DNA from: Trissonchulus latispiculum
Taxonomy: Eukaryota; Nematoda; Enoplea; Enoplida; Ironidae
Assembly: GCA_030248195.1 (NCBI GenBank)
Contig: JASAND010012636.1
Coordinates: 1 to 64,000 of the forward strand
Reading direction: 5' to 3'
Length of the DNA stretch: 64,000 nucleotides
Shown here: piece after piece, positions 22,405 to 33,767 of the stretch
Layout of the letters: every line of letters begins with the position of its first letter
Numbering within the stretch: position 1 is the stretch's first letter
The notes under the pieces: model-generated
What the model was told of the DNA's origin: nothing
Databases searched by the model: none
The model's input: the letters and a program-made list of their open reading frames with translations, nothing else
Translations under genes and position numbers: made by a program

Positions 22405-23395
22405 CCCTGGAGAAGACTCCCTCCCTTATGGGTTTGCCGGTGCTCATCCCCGGTTTTATTGTCCTTGAGCCAGGAGTCAGGACTACCAGCTCCTCAAGGC
22501 AGATGCCCTACGGAGTCTCCTGTTACCTTCCCACATTTGTGGTGCCCTTTACCGGCCAATTAAGGATGGATAGCTGGGTTGGCTCTGGAGCCCACGGCGA
22601 ACGGATATGTGCTTAGTCCCTTGCTCAGTGGGATTTGTGAAAGCCTTGTTGCAGCGAGGATTCGAACCTTGGACTATCGGATCCAAAGTCGAACGCCTTA
22701 AGCCCGGTTCACGATGGAGTGCTTTGTGCTTTCATAGTTCACGATGGCTTGAAAGCACAGTTTTGTGCTTTCTCGGTTCACGATGGTGATTGTGCTTTTG
22801 GTGTGCTTTGAGAATGTTCAACAATGTTTAAGATTTTGTTTCTGCTTTTGTGCTCTCCAATCAAATCAAGCCAATCTCTTAGCTGATTGGCTGGAGCAAA
22901 GGACAAGAAAAGATTAATGAAAACAGCTACATTAGTCTTATAAAGTATTTAATTATTTTTGAGAAGACATTGTCCACTAAACCAAAAACATAAATAGCGG
23001 ATATATACTTTTTATATATACCCATCCGAACAGACACTTTTCAAAAAGTATATTAATTTCCTACATAGTCCTTTGGCCTATGTCAAGTGTTAATTAAAAA
23101 TCAGTTCAGGCAGACAGGAATATTTTGTTATTTAAATTCTAAGCAATTATAATTCGTTAATCATGAAACCTTTCGCAGTGTTTGTTATTGATTTTTGAAT
23201 TTTAATTTCTGTGTCACGTGTCTTGTGCTTTTGCGATTGGGCTTTGGTATCGTGAACTATGTGTCTCCAGTCTCCTGAGCACAAAGCAGAAACTACTGCT
23301 CCTGAGCACTGAGCACAAAGCATACAAGGTAAAAGCACAAAGCACTCCATCATGATCCGGGCTTTAACCACTCGGCTGTCACGGCATTTTACACA
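22405..23395 (-). mobile_element. tRNA-derived SINE, - strand, split by a MITE
   Basis: Read on the - strand, 23390-23367 plus 22697-22610 form a tRNA-like head with A box GAGTGGTTAA and B box GGTTCGAATCC, followed by a body to about 22405. A MITE (22701-23363) interrupts the head. A diverged second copy lies at 45815-46160. Confidence 0.75.
22701..23363. mobile_element. PIF/Harbinger-type MITE with TTA duplication
   Basis: TTA flanks the element at 22698-22700 and 23364-23366. Terminal inverted repeats of about 33 bp start AGCCCGG(T/A)TCA(C/T)GATGG and continue with AGTGCTTTGTGCTTT; sub-terminal copies of GTGCTTT recur. A 3-bp TWA target is the mark of PIF/Harbinger transposases. No transposase is encoded. 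Confidence 0.85.
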
Positions 23396-23679
23396 CCGTC
23401 TGTTATGTTTACTGTAGAAAGTTATTCCCTACTGTCACTGTACTTCCCAAAAGCCCTGAGTGATTAGTTTCTGAAAATGACTCGTAAGTTTGGTCAGTAT
23501 ACCAAAAACATTTTGCAAAACTGAACGAAACTCTGGTGTTCTTGACAAAAAATTGCAACCCAATTTCGAATATGTGGGCTTTTGGTTATAAATGAAAAGT
23601 TCACATCTGATTTTTCTGTAAAGCGGCTGAGACTATGATGACAATGTCATCTTCATTCTTTGTTTTTTTAATTTTGAAG

Positions 23680-23814
23680 GAACTAAAAAACTTGTTGGCT
23701 GGTGTTCGTCGTTATGGTCGAGATTGGAAGAGCATCAGACTGATTTACAGATTTCAGAATGGTCGAACACCAACGTCTCTCCGCCGCAAGTTTGACACTC
23801 TAGTTTCTCGCATT
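23680..23814 (+). CDS. Exon: Myb/telobox domain core
   Basis: Exactly 45 codons between the acceptor TTAATTTTGAAG and the donor GTAAGC. The peptide has Gly-Val-Arg-Arg-Tyr-Gly-Arg-Asp-Trp-Lys-Ser-Ile, then Tyr-Arg-Phe-Gln-Asn-Gly-Arg-Thr and Leu-Arg-Arg-Lys-Phe, the second and third helices of a Myb/SANT domain of the telobox type. The spacing (no extra residue between Gly and Trp; Phe-Gln-x-Gly-Arg before the recognition helix) fits the C-terminal Myb of TERB1, which tethers telomeres to the nuclear envelope in meiosis, better than TRF1/2. This is my recollection of the family, not a search. Another telomere-binding-like Myb protein is the alternative. Confidence 0.75.
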
Positions 23815-24185
23815 GTAAGCTGCCAGTTCCTCTTACTGTTTATTAAATGAAATGCATTAATGCTTTAGTGTCTGGAAACACGTTTAATTTTGAAAAATTA
23901 GAGTTGCTGAAAGATACTGCATAAAGGAGAAAGAAGTAAAATGTATGGTCTGATTAATGCTTTTCGGTTTGTGTGTATATTCATCGAGAAGCTCAATAAT
24001 ATTTACCTCACAAGTTTCATTCTGCCAGTGAAATAGAAATTTTAGTGCCAACGTAAATTTTTGAATGTATCGTCAGTAATGTATTGTAATAACTAATATT
24101 TGTTTAGTGCTCCGTGTGAGTCCATGTTTATGTAGCTCCAAGTTTACTACGCATCGGTCTCTGACTATCTCTCTTGATTTTCTAG

Positions 24186-24407
24186 CTATACCAGGAGCCT
24201 ATGTTAATGAAAGGAGTTGGCAGGGGGAATACCGAAGTGCATGCATTGACTGAACGTGTTGTCTTGAAGTGTGGCTTTGATTCTTTGTCTCGCTTGCTGA
24301 AGGAAGATGACTGGGCTGTCGAGAATTACCTTCGGGTGCCGGAATCGCTGTTGACTCAGTGGTGTATGAAAATGCAGCGCGCTGTAAAGGCTGCCTTAGT
24401 TTCCTAG
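24186..24407 (+). CDS. Terminal exon of the Myb/telobox gene
   Basis: The acceptor TTGATTTTCTAG ends at 24185. The frame continues in phase for 73 codons to TAG at 24405-24407. The peptide contains Gly-Val-Gly-Arg-Gly, then a predicted helical acidic/hydrophobic segment (Cys-Gly-Phe-Asp-Ser-Leu-Ser-Arg-Leu-Leu) and ends in a helical Met/Gln/Lys/Ala-rich tail. I recognise no domain, and a tail of this kind after the Myb is not something I know from vertebrate TERB1. A polyadenylation signal candidate lies at 25105-25110. Confidence 0.65.
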   Translation, partial: LYQEPMLMKGVGRGNTEVHALTERVVLKCGFDSLSRLLKEDDWAVENYLRVPESLLTQWCMKMQRAVKAALVS

Positions 24408-24555
24408 TCTGTATGTATTGATGGTTAGCATCCAGTTTTATCAATATGCGTATCTAATTGTTTTCTTCTCAAATTTTTGCTAGAGTTAGGCAACAATGTT
24501 AATACGGTAATGCAATTGAGCACATTCTACGAATTTTGTTAGTTTTTTGCTATAA

Positions 24556-24632
24556 TTTGTTTTCGTTGAATTTAGATGTCTGCTAACCAGACAATGTCTG
24601 GTTAGCAGACATCTAAATTCAACGAAAACAAA
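24556..24632. other. Perfect 38-bp palindrome with a 1-nt spacer
   Basis: Arms 24556-24593 and 24595-24632 are exact reverse complements around A24594. The outer flanks (TTTTTTGCTATAA and GTATAAGCAAAAC) are also partly complementary. It lies 150 bp after the stop codon, so a transcript would fold into a long hairpin. A CAACAA-rich simple repeat follows at 24643-24690. Confidence 0.9.
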
Positions 24633-25104
24633 GTATAAGCAAAACAACAACATTTGTTGTTCAACAACAACACAACAACAACAACATTCAACATTTGTTG
24701 AGAAGCAAAAAAACCAGTGAAAGCATGTTCCATTTCATTCAGTAATATTTTCCAAAATTTCAAAAGTTTTTCTTTTTGTGCGGTACACAGTTCGTTATGT
24801 AAAACGATCGATTAATTTCAGACTTTTCAGGCTTTCTTCATTAATCGAAGGAGGACACAAACTGACGAGTGGTCGCCCTCCCCATGAATCAAAACTGAAA
24901 TCACTGTGACTGGTCGTTTGTCAGGTCAACGCTTCAGTAACCCAGTTTGTTTATACTGCTGCTGTTCGTTATTTTATACGTTTATTGTGATTAGTGTTTC
25001 CAGTGATGTTCCATTTATTCGTTTCACTTTTGATTTTCTATTTTTGCTGGTTGTTTCGTGTGCGTTTTATTATTATGAGGCTTTGTTTGTTTTTATTTCA
25101 TTGA

Positions 25105-25110
25105 AATAAA
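25105..25110 (+). terminator. AATAAA polyadenylation signal candidate
   Basis: First consensus AATAAA in a T-rich context after the stop at 24407; would give a 3' UTR of about 0.7 kb that includes the palindrome. Confidence 0.35.
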
Positions 25111-25130
25111 TGTATTCGTAGTCTTGAGTT

Positions 25131-25641
25131 AAATAATAGGTGTAGGTCAGGAGCGACGGGAGTCAGCTTGTGAAGAAGCTGAAGCATCTTAGGCTCCCAT
25201 CAAAAGCGGAGCTGTGTATGTAGTTACCAACACCAACGTCAAAACCAACCAAAGATTGAGTTCAGGAAAGTTAAAACAGAATGCTCTGTTGCGCCTGAGT
25301 TGAGCTGTCAGAACACTGAATAAGAAAAGGATATTAATTCTCCTTGAAAAGCTATGCCCCCATACGTTCTCAAAAACAAAACAGAATATTAGAGTTCGTA
25401 ATCAGATTGTGACAGAGTGACATGAGACACAAGGTTCAAATCTAAAACTTGAAAATTCTGGTGATGAGCTGTTCAAGGTCAGATTTAGATCGAATGTGAT
25501 CGAGAACAGGGTTGACCGATATACCAAATTGCAGCCGTTATTACGGTAATATCTTATGCCTGATTTTTCTAAATTCTGACAAAAAATTCGTCACTCAACA
25601 GGATTGCAACAAAGTAGATAGCTGCACTCTTATATATGTCC
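25131..25641. other. Unassigned stretch
   Basis: Balanced composition but no frame or splice pattern that I could support. No repeat partner seen in the window. Confidence 0.4.
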
Positions 25642-25645
25642 TTAA

Positions 25646-26652
25646 GGTGCTGGTATCCTTTTGTGCAGTGCTTTAGTCGTAACTTTTCGAAACGCTATAA
25701 CTTTCGCAATTTTGGGAGTTGGAAAGAGCTTTATACATCGTTTTAAAGCTTATTCTCTGTACATTCACATGAGCTTACGAAACTAGCAAAATTGGCTAAA
25801 AATAGCAAAAAATTGCCGACATGCTGACATCTGACAGACTGAATATAGACCAAACTTTTTTGAACATCGATTTCTCAAAACTGTAGAATCAGCCAAAATT
25901 TCTTCTTGTGCCATGATATGAAGGACATGTGGGCCGAGGGATATTTTTTTGGATTTGGCTCAACAAGTCTCAATACTCCAGAAAATCCGGCAAATGCGGG
26001 ATGACACGAAATTTCGCAATTTTCAATTCAGTTTTCTCACAACTGGAGCTGTTTTAGCTCAAACCAAGAAAAATGTCCCTCCGCAATAGGGCGATTTTTT
26101 ATTCAGCCAATAACCACGCGAATCCATTGGGTAGTTTTTGAGAAATCAATGTTCAAAACAAAATAATCGCAATTTTGCCAAAATGGTTTTTCGGCGAATT
26201 CTCCAGCTTAAAACAACGAACGCCAGCGAATAGGTATTGATAAAATGCGCAATTGGACGGTATATCGATTGAGTATAAATAAGCCAAAATTGTCTGTAAG
26301 ATTTGGCAGTAATTTTGAAAAAACTGATTTCTTCAAAAGTGGCCATTTTTTGACCCCAAAAGTCGTTTTTGGCTTATACTGCCTTAACCATTAGAGGTAG
26401 CTCAAAAGTTGTAAAAGCAAAAATGTTCACTTTGGTGCCCTCTTTCCAGCCATAATAACCAATCCGGTGTAGCGACTATGTACTGAGAGAATAAGGGCGA
26501 AAACCAAAACTTTCCTATCTTTGCACCTAAAAATCCGGGACTGGTCCCAGAAGGTTAAAGAGCACGAAAATAATGTATTTGAAAAGTTTCATCCACTTTC
26601 ATGAAGAATTGAAGCTTGTAGGGTCGAATTTACACAAAGCGATACCAGCACC
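25646..26652. mobile_element. TTAA-target MITE, about 1 kb
   Basis: The left end TTAA then GGTGCTGGTATC is mirrored by GATACCAGCACC at 26641-26652, followed by TGAA (a mutated TTAA). The interior has no long frame. Relatives lie at 10426-11392 and from 63517 to the window end. TTAA targets fit piggyBac/Kolobok-type transposases. Confidence 0.8.
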
Positions 26653-26656
26653 TGAA

Positions 26657-28888
26657 GGCGGGGGGACGGCTACTAAACGTTTGCCCGCTTTGTCCGATTG
26701 GCCTAGTTTTGGCCCAGATACAGAGCATGGGTGTGGTCAAAAAATACTGGGTACTGACTGAGATCTTAGCCGCCCTCCAACCGTGTGCAGCCGGTGTTTT
26801 GATGTGCCCGACCCCCATTTTTTCATACCAACCAACAAAACTAATTAAAATTCCTGCTGACTGCTAGGCCTTAGCTTCAAGGTTGCCATTTGGCATCGTA
26901 CTTCGCCAAATGTATCTCCATCTACAGACAACATTAGACAGTTGTATGTTAATTGCATCTAAGGGAATTGATCTCCAAAATTGAAGTTTCGCCAAAAATT
27001 TACAAATTTTTGGCTAACCATAAGAAAATTATATTTCTGGCGCAAGCGATAGGGCTGTAATTTGGGATATGCAGAGGCTGTATAGGTGTACTCACTTGAA
27101 CCAAATGGTAGGAAATTCTGCTACTGATAATTTTTAGGTCAGCTTGAATCTTCAAAAATTGCTATTTCTGGCAATGGTACCCGCAAAATCGAAAAAATTT
27201 TTTTTTGAAATTTGAACTCAGTGTGGCAGAGGTGAAACCGGTCACTATTTACTGACCCGGTGACCCGGTATTTTTAAAAATTCAGGTTTAAGCTTGAAAA
27301 CAATAAAAATACTTATATTGGGGTTCGGTGAGCGTTCTTTGATCTTTTTGGACATTTTTGGCGTTAAAATATGAAGCTAGGCAAAATTTTTGCTTTCCTT
27401 AGAGTAACGTTGGGAAATATACGTAAATATTGTAAGTAAACCGGAAAGAAACAAAACTAATTTGTACGATTTCGCACTCGATCTGCAGTTGAACTACATA
27501 ACTTGTTGAATCGTGTGCAACACAATACTTTGCCAAAGTCAGCACATCATTTATTTCTAATTATAGAGCTTATCATGATCACTTTACGTTTTATTACTGT
27601 AGTAGAAATCCTGTATGGCTCAGGGTTTCAATCAGTTTTCAAAACCATTCTTTAGAGTTATTCATATTAGACAAGGATTGAAACAATATATTCTGAAAAT
27701 AAAATCAAACTAAAATCCACTGGTACCTAAGGATTAATCTTAAGATTTCGATAAAATGAAGACTAAACGCAAATTCTGTGAGCCTTACTTTGCTGAAATT
27801 TTCCTAAGTACTCAGATTTGAAATCCACACAGTCTGACTCTTCCAAAAAACGAGAGCAGCTGTGAAGAAACCTGCAGTAAGTAGCATAGTAAATTTTAGA
27901 TTTTACGATATATATAGATTTCGGACTCTCAGGACCCATGTTTAATTTTTCATGTTTCCAGTGCAGTCATAATTTCAAAACTAGATTCAAGCTTGACAGG
28001 TCATTGCAAACATTTTGAGGACACTACAGCGACAAGCATTTAAAAAACTAGACAATTAAGTAATTCCTGTAGCTGGTTTTTGAGTAATTACTGAAGTTTT
28101 TATGTAGTAAAAGCTGATAAAAATTTTAAAAAATATGCTTTATCAGCAAAAATTTCCCCCAAATAAAAATACCGGGTCAAGACCGGGTCAGAGCTCCTGA
28201 CCCTGTGACCCGGTGACCCGGTCCATTTAGTGACCGTAACTGACCCGGTTACCCGGTTTGATCTCTGCAGTGCAGGTCAAAAATACAGTCGCAAAAAATT
28301 TCAGCTCGAGTAGTGACGGTTTGCGAGTTCTATGGCCGCAGGAAGCTTCTACAAATGGTCTGACAGACTGAAAATGACTGTTTCGGCAATTTTTGAAGAT
28401 TCAAGTTGACATAAGAATTCGTTCAGTCGGTAGAATTTCTTACCATTTGGCACAAATGAGTACACCTACACCTTTGTACATGCCAAATTACAACATTAAT
28501 GGCTTGCATCAGAATTTATTTTTTTCGTTAGCCAAAAAGTTATAAATTTTTTTACGGAACTTCAAATATGAAGATCTCTTAGATCCCTTAGATACAGATA
28601 AGGTACGGTCGTCTAGTGCTTTTCTGCAGATGGGGGCACATTTGTCAAATTATGATGCCAAATGTCAACTTTGAAGCTAGGGCCTAGCAGCCAGCAGAAT
28701 TCTTTAATCAATTATGTTGGTGGTTGTTAAAAATGGGGGTCCGGTACATAAAGCGACGGCTGCATACTGCTTGGCGCTGGAGGCGGCTAAGATCTCAGTC
28801 AGTACCCAGTATTTTTTGACCACATCCACGCTCTATATCTGTGCCAAAAAGTAGACCAATCGGACCGGGTCGATTTTAGTGCAACCCC
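26657..28888. mobile_element. Large foldback element with roughly 600-bp arms
   Basis: The left arm 26657-27265 and right arm 28175-28888 are inverted copies with scattered differences (for example ATGGTAGGAAATTCT versus AGAATTTCTTACCAT). The outer end is GGCGGGG/CCCC next to TGAA on the left and TTAA at 28889-28892 on the right, so it abuts the previous element at one target site. The centre is bounded by repeats of TGACCCGGTGACCCGG. No transposase is seen. Confidence 0.8.
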
Positions 28889-29019
28889 TTAACACGTTTG
28901 CAAAGTTGTAACGCTGTAGCTTTCATACAGCGTAAAAATTTTATGCCACAATTATTTTGACCTGATTTTTTGTGTTTTACTACGTTTAATTTTTTGGGTG
29001 TCCTATGTTTAGCACATGC

Positions 29020-29663
29020 TGTGGGATATTACCCATTAGGGCACTAGTAGCTGGCTGCGCGGCACGGCGGGGGTAAAAAGTAAAGGTAGTGTTTTTTTCT
29101 CAGGGGTGGGGTAAAGTGTATTTTATTTGTGGAAGTGTTGTACATTTGTGCTTTTTTGTTTTTTGTGTTTTTTATGAATGATAAAAGTTTTTTTTTGTTG
29201 GGGGGGCCACGCCACTATAAGAAAAAATATAATGGAGAAGGAGGGGGGTGGTGAGTTGCAGTTCCGTCAGTGGCGGGGTAGGTTGGTTTTATTGGTTGGG
29301 TAGGAGTCGATAGCCCAGTTTAGGTGTGGGAGAGGGTAACGCCCTCCCGTTGTGTTCTTTGGAGTCTACCGTCGTGCTCCCTCTGTGTAGTTTATGTCAG
29401 TTCTGTATGTTCATTCTAAAGTCAGAAAGTGTATTTTGTATTTGATATAGTAAAATCTAGCGGTATTTGGTCTATTAGATTTAGGGACGGTCGCTTAGGG
29501 CTCTCAGATAACTCTATCTCGATCTACTCGCTAATTTATGATATATACCCTCGTCTCTTCTCTCAATCAGCTAGGACTAGACATCACACACTGAGCACCT
29601 ACTTGCAATCATTTAGTGAAGTCCGACATAGTTTATTACAGAGGTTACGCACAGTACCTCACA
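29020..29663 (+). repeat. 5' LTR of element A
   Basis: 644 bp. From about 29265 to the end it is nearly identical to the 3' LTR. The first 245 bp (U3) are strongly diverged from the 3' copy and enriched in T and G runs. No clear TATA box in this copy, whereas the 3' LTR has AGTATATATAAG at about 38883. Confidence 0.93.
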
Positions 29664-29668
29664 AATAG

Positions 29669-29679
29669 TGGCGACCGTG
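29669..29679 (+). other. Primer-binding site of element A
   Basis: TGGCGACCGTG, 5 nt after the LTR. Its complement is a tRNA 3' end CACGGTCG-CCA, which fits tRNA-Arg with a GACCGTG acceptor strand. Element B uses the identical 11 bases. Confidence 0.8.
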
Positions 29680-29691
29680 ATTTTTCAGTAG

Positions 29692-32600
29692 ATGTCCAAA
29701 GTTCTAGCTTTTTTTGAGAAGAAAAGGGAGCACGATAAGCGACAAAAGCAAAGAGCACAACTTTGGGGGCTCTTATCATACTTTGACGGACCGGTTGATT
29801 TAGACAGAGGTACTCCCATGGTCTCCAAGCAAACTATTGCAAAATCGGGGGGTCGTGGTCGGGGGGGTGTCTCCCCCAACACTAGTCCGGGAGGAACTGC
29901 TCCAGGTATTGGGAGGGGGACTCCCAGAAGACCGGAAGGCTACGTACCCGACCTCCCCCCACAATTATGGGAAGGGCAAAATTCCAAAGCGAAACCGGTA
30001 ACAGATAGAGGATCAGGGGGGCGAGGGGGACCCTCCCGGATTCCTCCCCCACCCACAAGTTCACGGCGGGCTCAGTCCCAATTGGGGGTTTCTACCCCCA
30101 CAGCCCCGTCCACTACATCTTCTGAAGCCCCGTATGGCGGTCATTTAAGTAAAACTTTTGGGGGGCCAGTGACTCGGTCACAATCTGGGGCTACCCGCCC
30201 CCAAGTTTCGCAGTCTGCGGGTTCCCGGTCCTCAGCGTCGCAGTCGGGGGGCCCCCAAGTGCTGTCAGATGCCACCCCCCCCCCCGGAAATAGTAGTTTC
30301 GGGGGAGGAAACTACGGTTAAATCTTTGTCTGGGGGGCCTGAATTGTTGCAGACTTCAGATTTCCCTCAGGAGGGGCAAATGCTCACTCCCAGCCCCCAA
30401 TTTGACGCCTTTGACGATTTTGTTGAAATTGACGACTCAGACTCGCAAGATGAGCAACTTTTGTCAGCTATGCAGAATTATTTGGATTACAGGCGGAAAG
30501 ACCTCGGTTTGGCGCCAGTCACAGTTTCGGAACTTTTGGGGGGAAAAAGTTCGAAAAGTTTGGGTGAGAAAAGTTCGGGGGAAAATAATCCCGAACCTGT
30601 TTTGAATCAAAATTCTGGAAATGATCTGATTCAGTTACAACATCAGCAAGTCCCTCCCACCTCCGTGAAGTCTGCAGTTGTGGCCCCTCCCCAGGCCCAG
30701 GATCACACTGCAGAAAAACCCGACAGAATGATGGGTGGATATGATCAGAATCGGGGGGCGTCCGTTCCTCCTCCCCAGGGACGACCTGAGTCTTTTGTAC
30801 CCGAATGCCAGTCTCATTTGCGAAGTACGTCTAATTTTACGTCAGATCAAGGGTGCAGTTCGGCCTTGTCGTCCCGGGGACAGGTGGGGCAAACCACTTT
30901 GGGGGTCCCTAGTCTTGTAAGCGGTGCTCAAGGGGGATCACCCAATTTTGGTCAAAATTCAGGACATGTCTGGTGTCCACCGTCTGTACAGCATCCACAG
31001 AGTACGTTTCAGCGTGCTTCTCCGTCTGGTCAAGCACAGGCCGTTCAAAATGTTCAGCAACCGTCACAAACGTCATCTTTTATACCGGGTTTTTCTCTAT
31101 CTCAATCCCCGGTTCAGCAGCCGTTATATACGTATACACCTCAAATCGTACAGCCTGTGCCGCCTTCGGCACAATCCGGCTATTATGCCGTTGATATGTA
31201 CGGAAATCCAGTATACGTATATAATTCTCCGGCGCAGTTTTCTACTGGAACTTCTACTGTTTTACAGCCGGCGGCTCATACGTACGTACCGGCACCTAAC
31301 CAAGCGGTTACTGGTCCGGTAGCATCAATTGCGAATCAGACGGTGGAAACCAGCCCACAGAATGTCCAAGCTTCAGATTTTGTGTTGGGAAATTCACGGG
31401 TGGCTTCCGACCCTCCACCTCCGCCGGATAGGGGGGGCGCCCCCCCCGGGTTTTTCTGCACAGCAAGCGGGTAAGAAGGGGGTTTTCCCCCACAAAGAAA
31501 CGCAAGCGACGCCCGCCCGTCACCCAACTCCGGTGACCATGGAGGCCACAGATACTTCAGTTTTAGTACATGATCCGCGCCTTTTTCGTACGTATATAGA
31601 GATTCTCCGGGACGTCCCCCGGTTTGACCCAGAATTAGTTTATGTTGAAGACTGGCTCCCACAATTTGAATCAGCGGTGGAAACATATCAGATTCCGAAA
31701 GATCAGTGGCCTCGTCTTTTCTACAGTAAACTGGCGGGTAAGGCTCAAATTTATGCCTCCCGGGCGGGTCTTTCTATGATTGATTCTTATGACAGAATTT
31801 TGAAACTTTTGAAGACTCAATTTCCCAAACCGCAGCTGTCATATCAACAGAAGTATACAGATTTTGTCAACCGGCTTCAGCGTCCCGGAGAACATATACG
31901 TAAGTATATCTCAGAATTACAAGCTTTGGCGCTGGACATCTGGAATGACCCGGGTGACCGGGAGAAGCACTGTGTCCAGCAGGTCTATGCCGGTGCAAAT
32001 GACGAGTACGCGGCGTCGCTTGCGCCTTTGGGGGCCTATGGGGAACCCTCTATGGAGGACATTTTGCGGGTTATTGACAAACTTGACGCCCGGACCCCAC
32101 GCCCCACCTCAGGGGATGCGCTTTCGTATGACCCTCCAATTTATCATGTGGCATTGTCAGAGAGAGCAGAATCGGGTGGGGGCTCCAACGACCCGCTGGA
32201 ACAACTACGTAAGGAATTGCAGGATCTTCGGACATTATGGGAAGAAGGGAAGGAAGCAAGGCCTAGGTTTGAGGATAAGCGTAAGGACAAGTGCCTCCAT
32301 TGTGGCAGAAGAGGCCATGACCAAAACAATTGCTGGGACAATTATCCACAGCTGGCCCCGGCAGGCTGGAAGGTTCGACCCCTCCTCCGGGAACAAGTGG
32401 CTGGCGTTACGCAATACGTACCAGTTTATCCCCAATTTTGTGCTCAGCCGCCAGTTTATCCAGCATTGGAACCTGCTCCGGCCCCTTCAGCTTTATCGGC
32501 CACTTCACCATCTTCGGGTTCGTCTGGGCACCCACAGTGGGAAACGGTGACGTCACAGCGCAATGTTCAACCTGCCACTCCCACTCTACCACAACCTTCG

Positions 32601-33767
32601 GTTCCGTCTTCAGCGCCGTTTGTGCGGGGAGTAGTGGCTCAACCTCTAGCGCCTGTACCACCACAGCATTTTTCACCTAGTCCTGTGGGGGGCGTGCCCC
32701 CACCAGGGGAAAAGTCCCTGCACACCTCAACCAGGCACCATGTGGGGTACATTGAAACTGCCTCACCTATATCTAAACCTCATGTTTTGGGGGTAAATTT
32801 GTCTGCTGATTCAACATCAGATAGTTGCGGTGAGATATTTTCTATGACTCAGACAAAGTCTCTTATGTTATCTGCAATTCAGTTACATATGTACAATTCG
32901 ATGCGAAAAAGTGCAGATACGTGTAAGCAACAAATTTTTGAATTGCGCCGGTTTATCGCGGACACATTACCGGATAAATTTGATCGTGAAAACATATCAA
33001 GTACCGAGCCACTGGTGCCTGGTTCGGGGTGCAAAGCTGACTCTCCCATATCAGGGGGCTCTGAACATGCTATTCTGCCCTCTCTGAACGCTGTTCCCCC
33101 TTCACCGACTGTGGCCTTTTCAGAGCAGACTGCGGGACTCACACAGCTTCGGCAGCAGGGTGCGGTGGGTGACACTACCTCGGTTGCCGGGGCTTGTGGG
33201 GGCACGTCTGGGTGTGCGGCTGATCCACCATCCAGACCTGCTCCGGGGGGCGTGGGGGCTCTAGAAAAGGCACTGCATTCTTTATTGGTTACGCCCGCCT
33301 GCATTTTGTTGAAGATTCTGGTATTTTTCTTGACAATACTGCCTTTTTCTTTTGTGTTCTGGTCGATGGGGAATCCACCTCAAAAAGAGGGGGTAATGGT
33401 GGGTTCACCTCAAAAAGAGGGGGTAACCCAGGATTTCGCCCAAAAAGAGGGGGTTACCCCCAAGGTGTTTTCTGATGAAGTGAAAGTTTGGGTAGAATCT
33501 CAGCCGGGTTTTTTGGCAATGGAAGGGATCAAAAAAGCCGTGACTCTTTCCAATTCTAAATTTAGTTTTCTGTGGGGGGAGGGTTGGCTATGGGGGGTGA
33601 AGGGGGTCGACCCCACCCTCCCGGAGTTTCCTACTCCCCAAGTGGATCAGGGTGTGCCGGGGCACGACCGGGCCATCCTGACCTCCGATTCAGTTTTGCG
33701 AAATTTTCCCGGTTTTGACATCCCAAACTTTGCCTCCTCAGAAACAGACACTGCAGATATTCAATAG
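29692..33767 (+). pseudogene. Gag-type polyprotein of element A, frame-broken
   Basis: The first ATG is 13 nt after the primer site. Three overlapping frames make up about 1,350 codons: 29692-30321, 30269-31474 and 31329-33767. The frame changes fall at an 11-C run (30275-30285) and at adjacent G7/C8 runs (about 31428-31450). The N-terminal part is basic then Gly/Pro/Ser-rich; the middle is Gln/Pro/Ser-rich. The third frame has a well-placed ATG (31539, context ACCATGG) followed by a retrotransposon Gag/capsid domain (about 31600-32250) with Asp-Trp-Leu-Pro-Gln-Phe, then a CCHC knuckle Cys-x2-Cys-x4-His-x4-Cys (32293-32334), a Pro-rich region and a hydrophobic membrane-like segment (about 33283-33362). 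Three 30-bp spaced copies of a polypurine motif encode Gln-Lys-Glu-Gly-Val. No protease motif is present. Confidence 0.85.
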
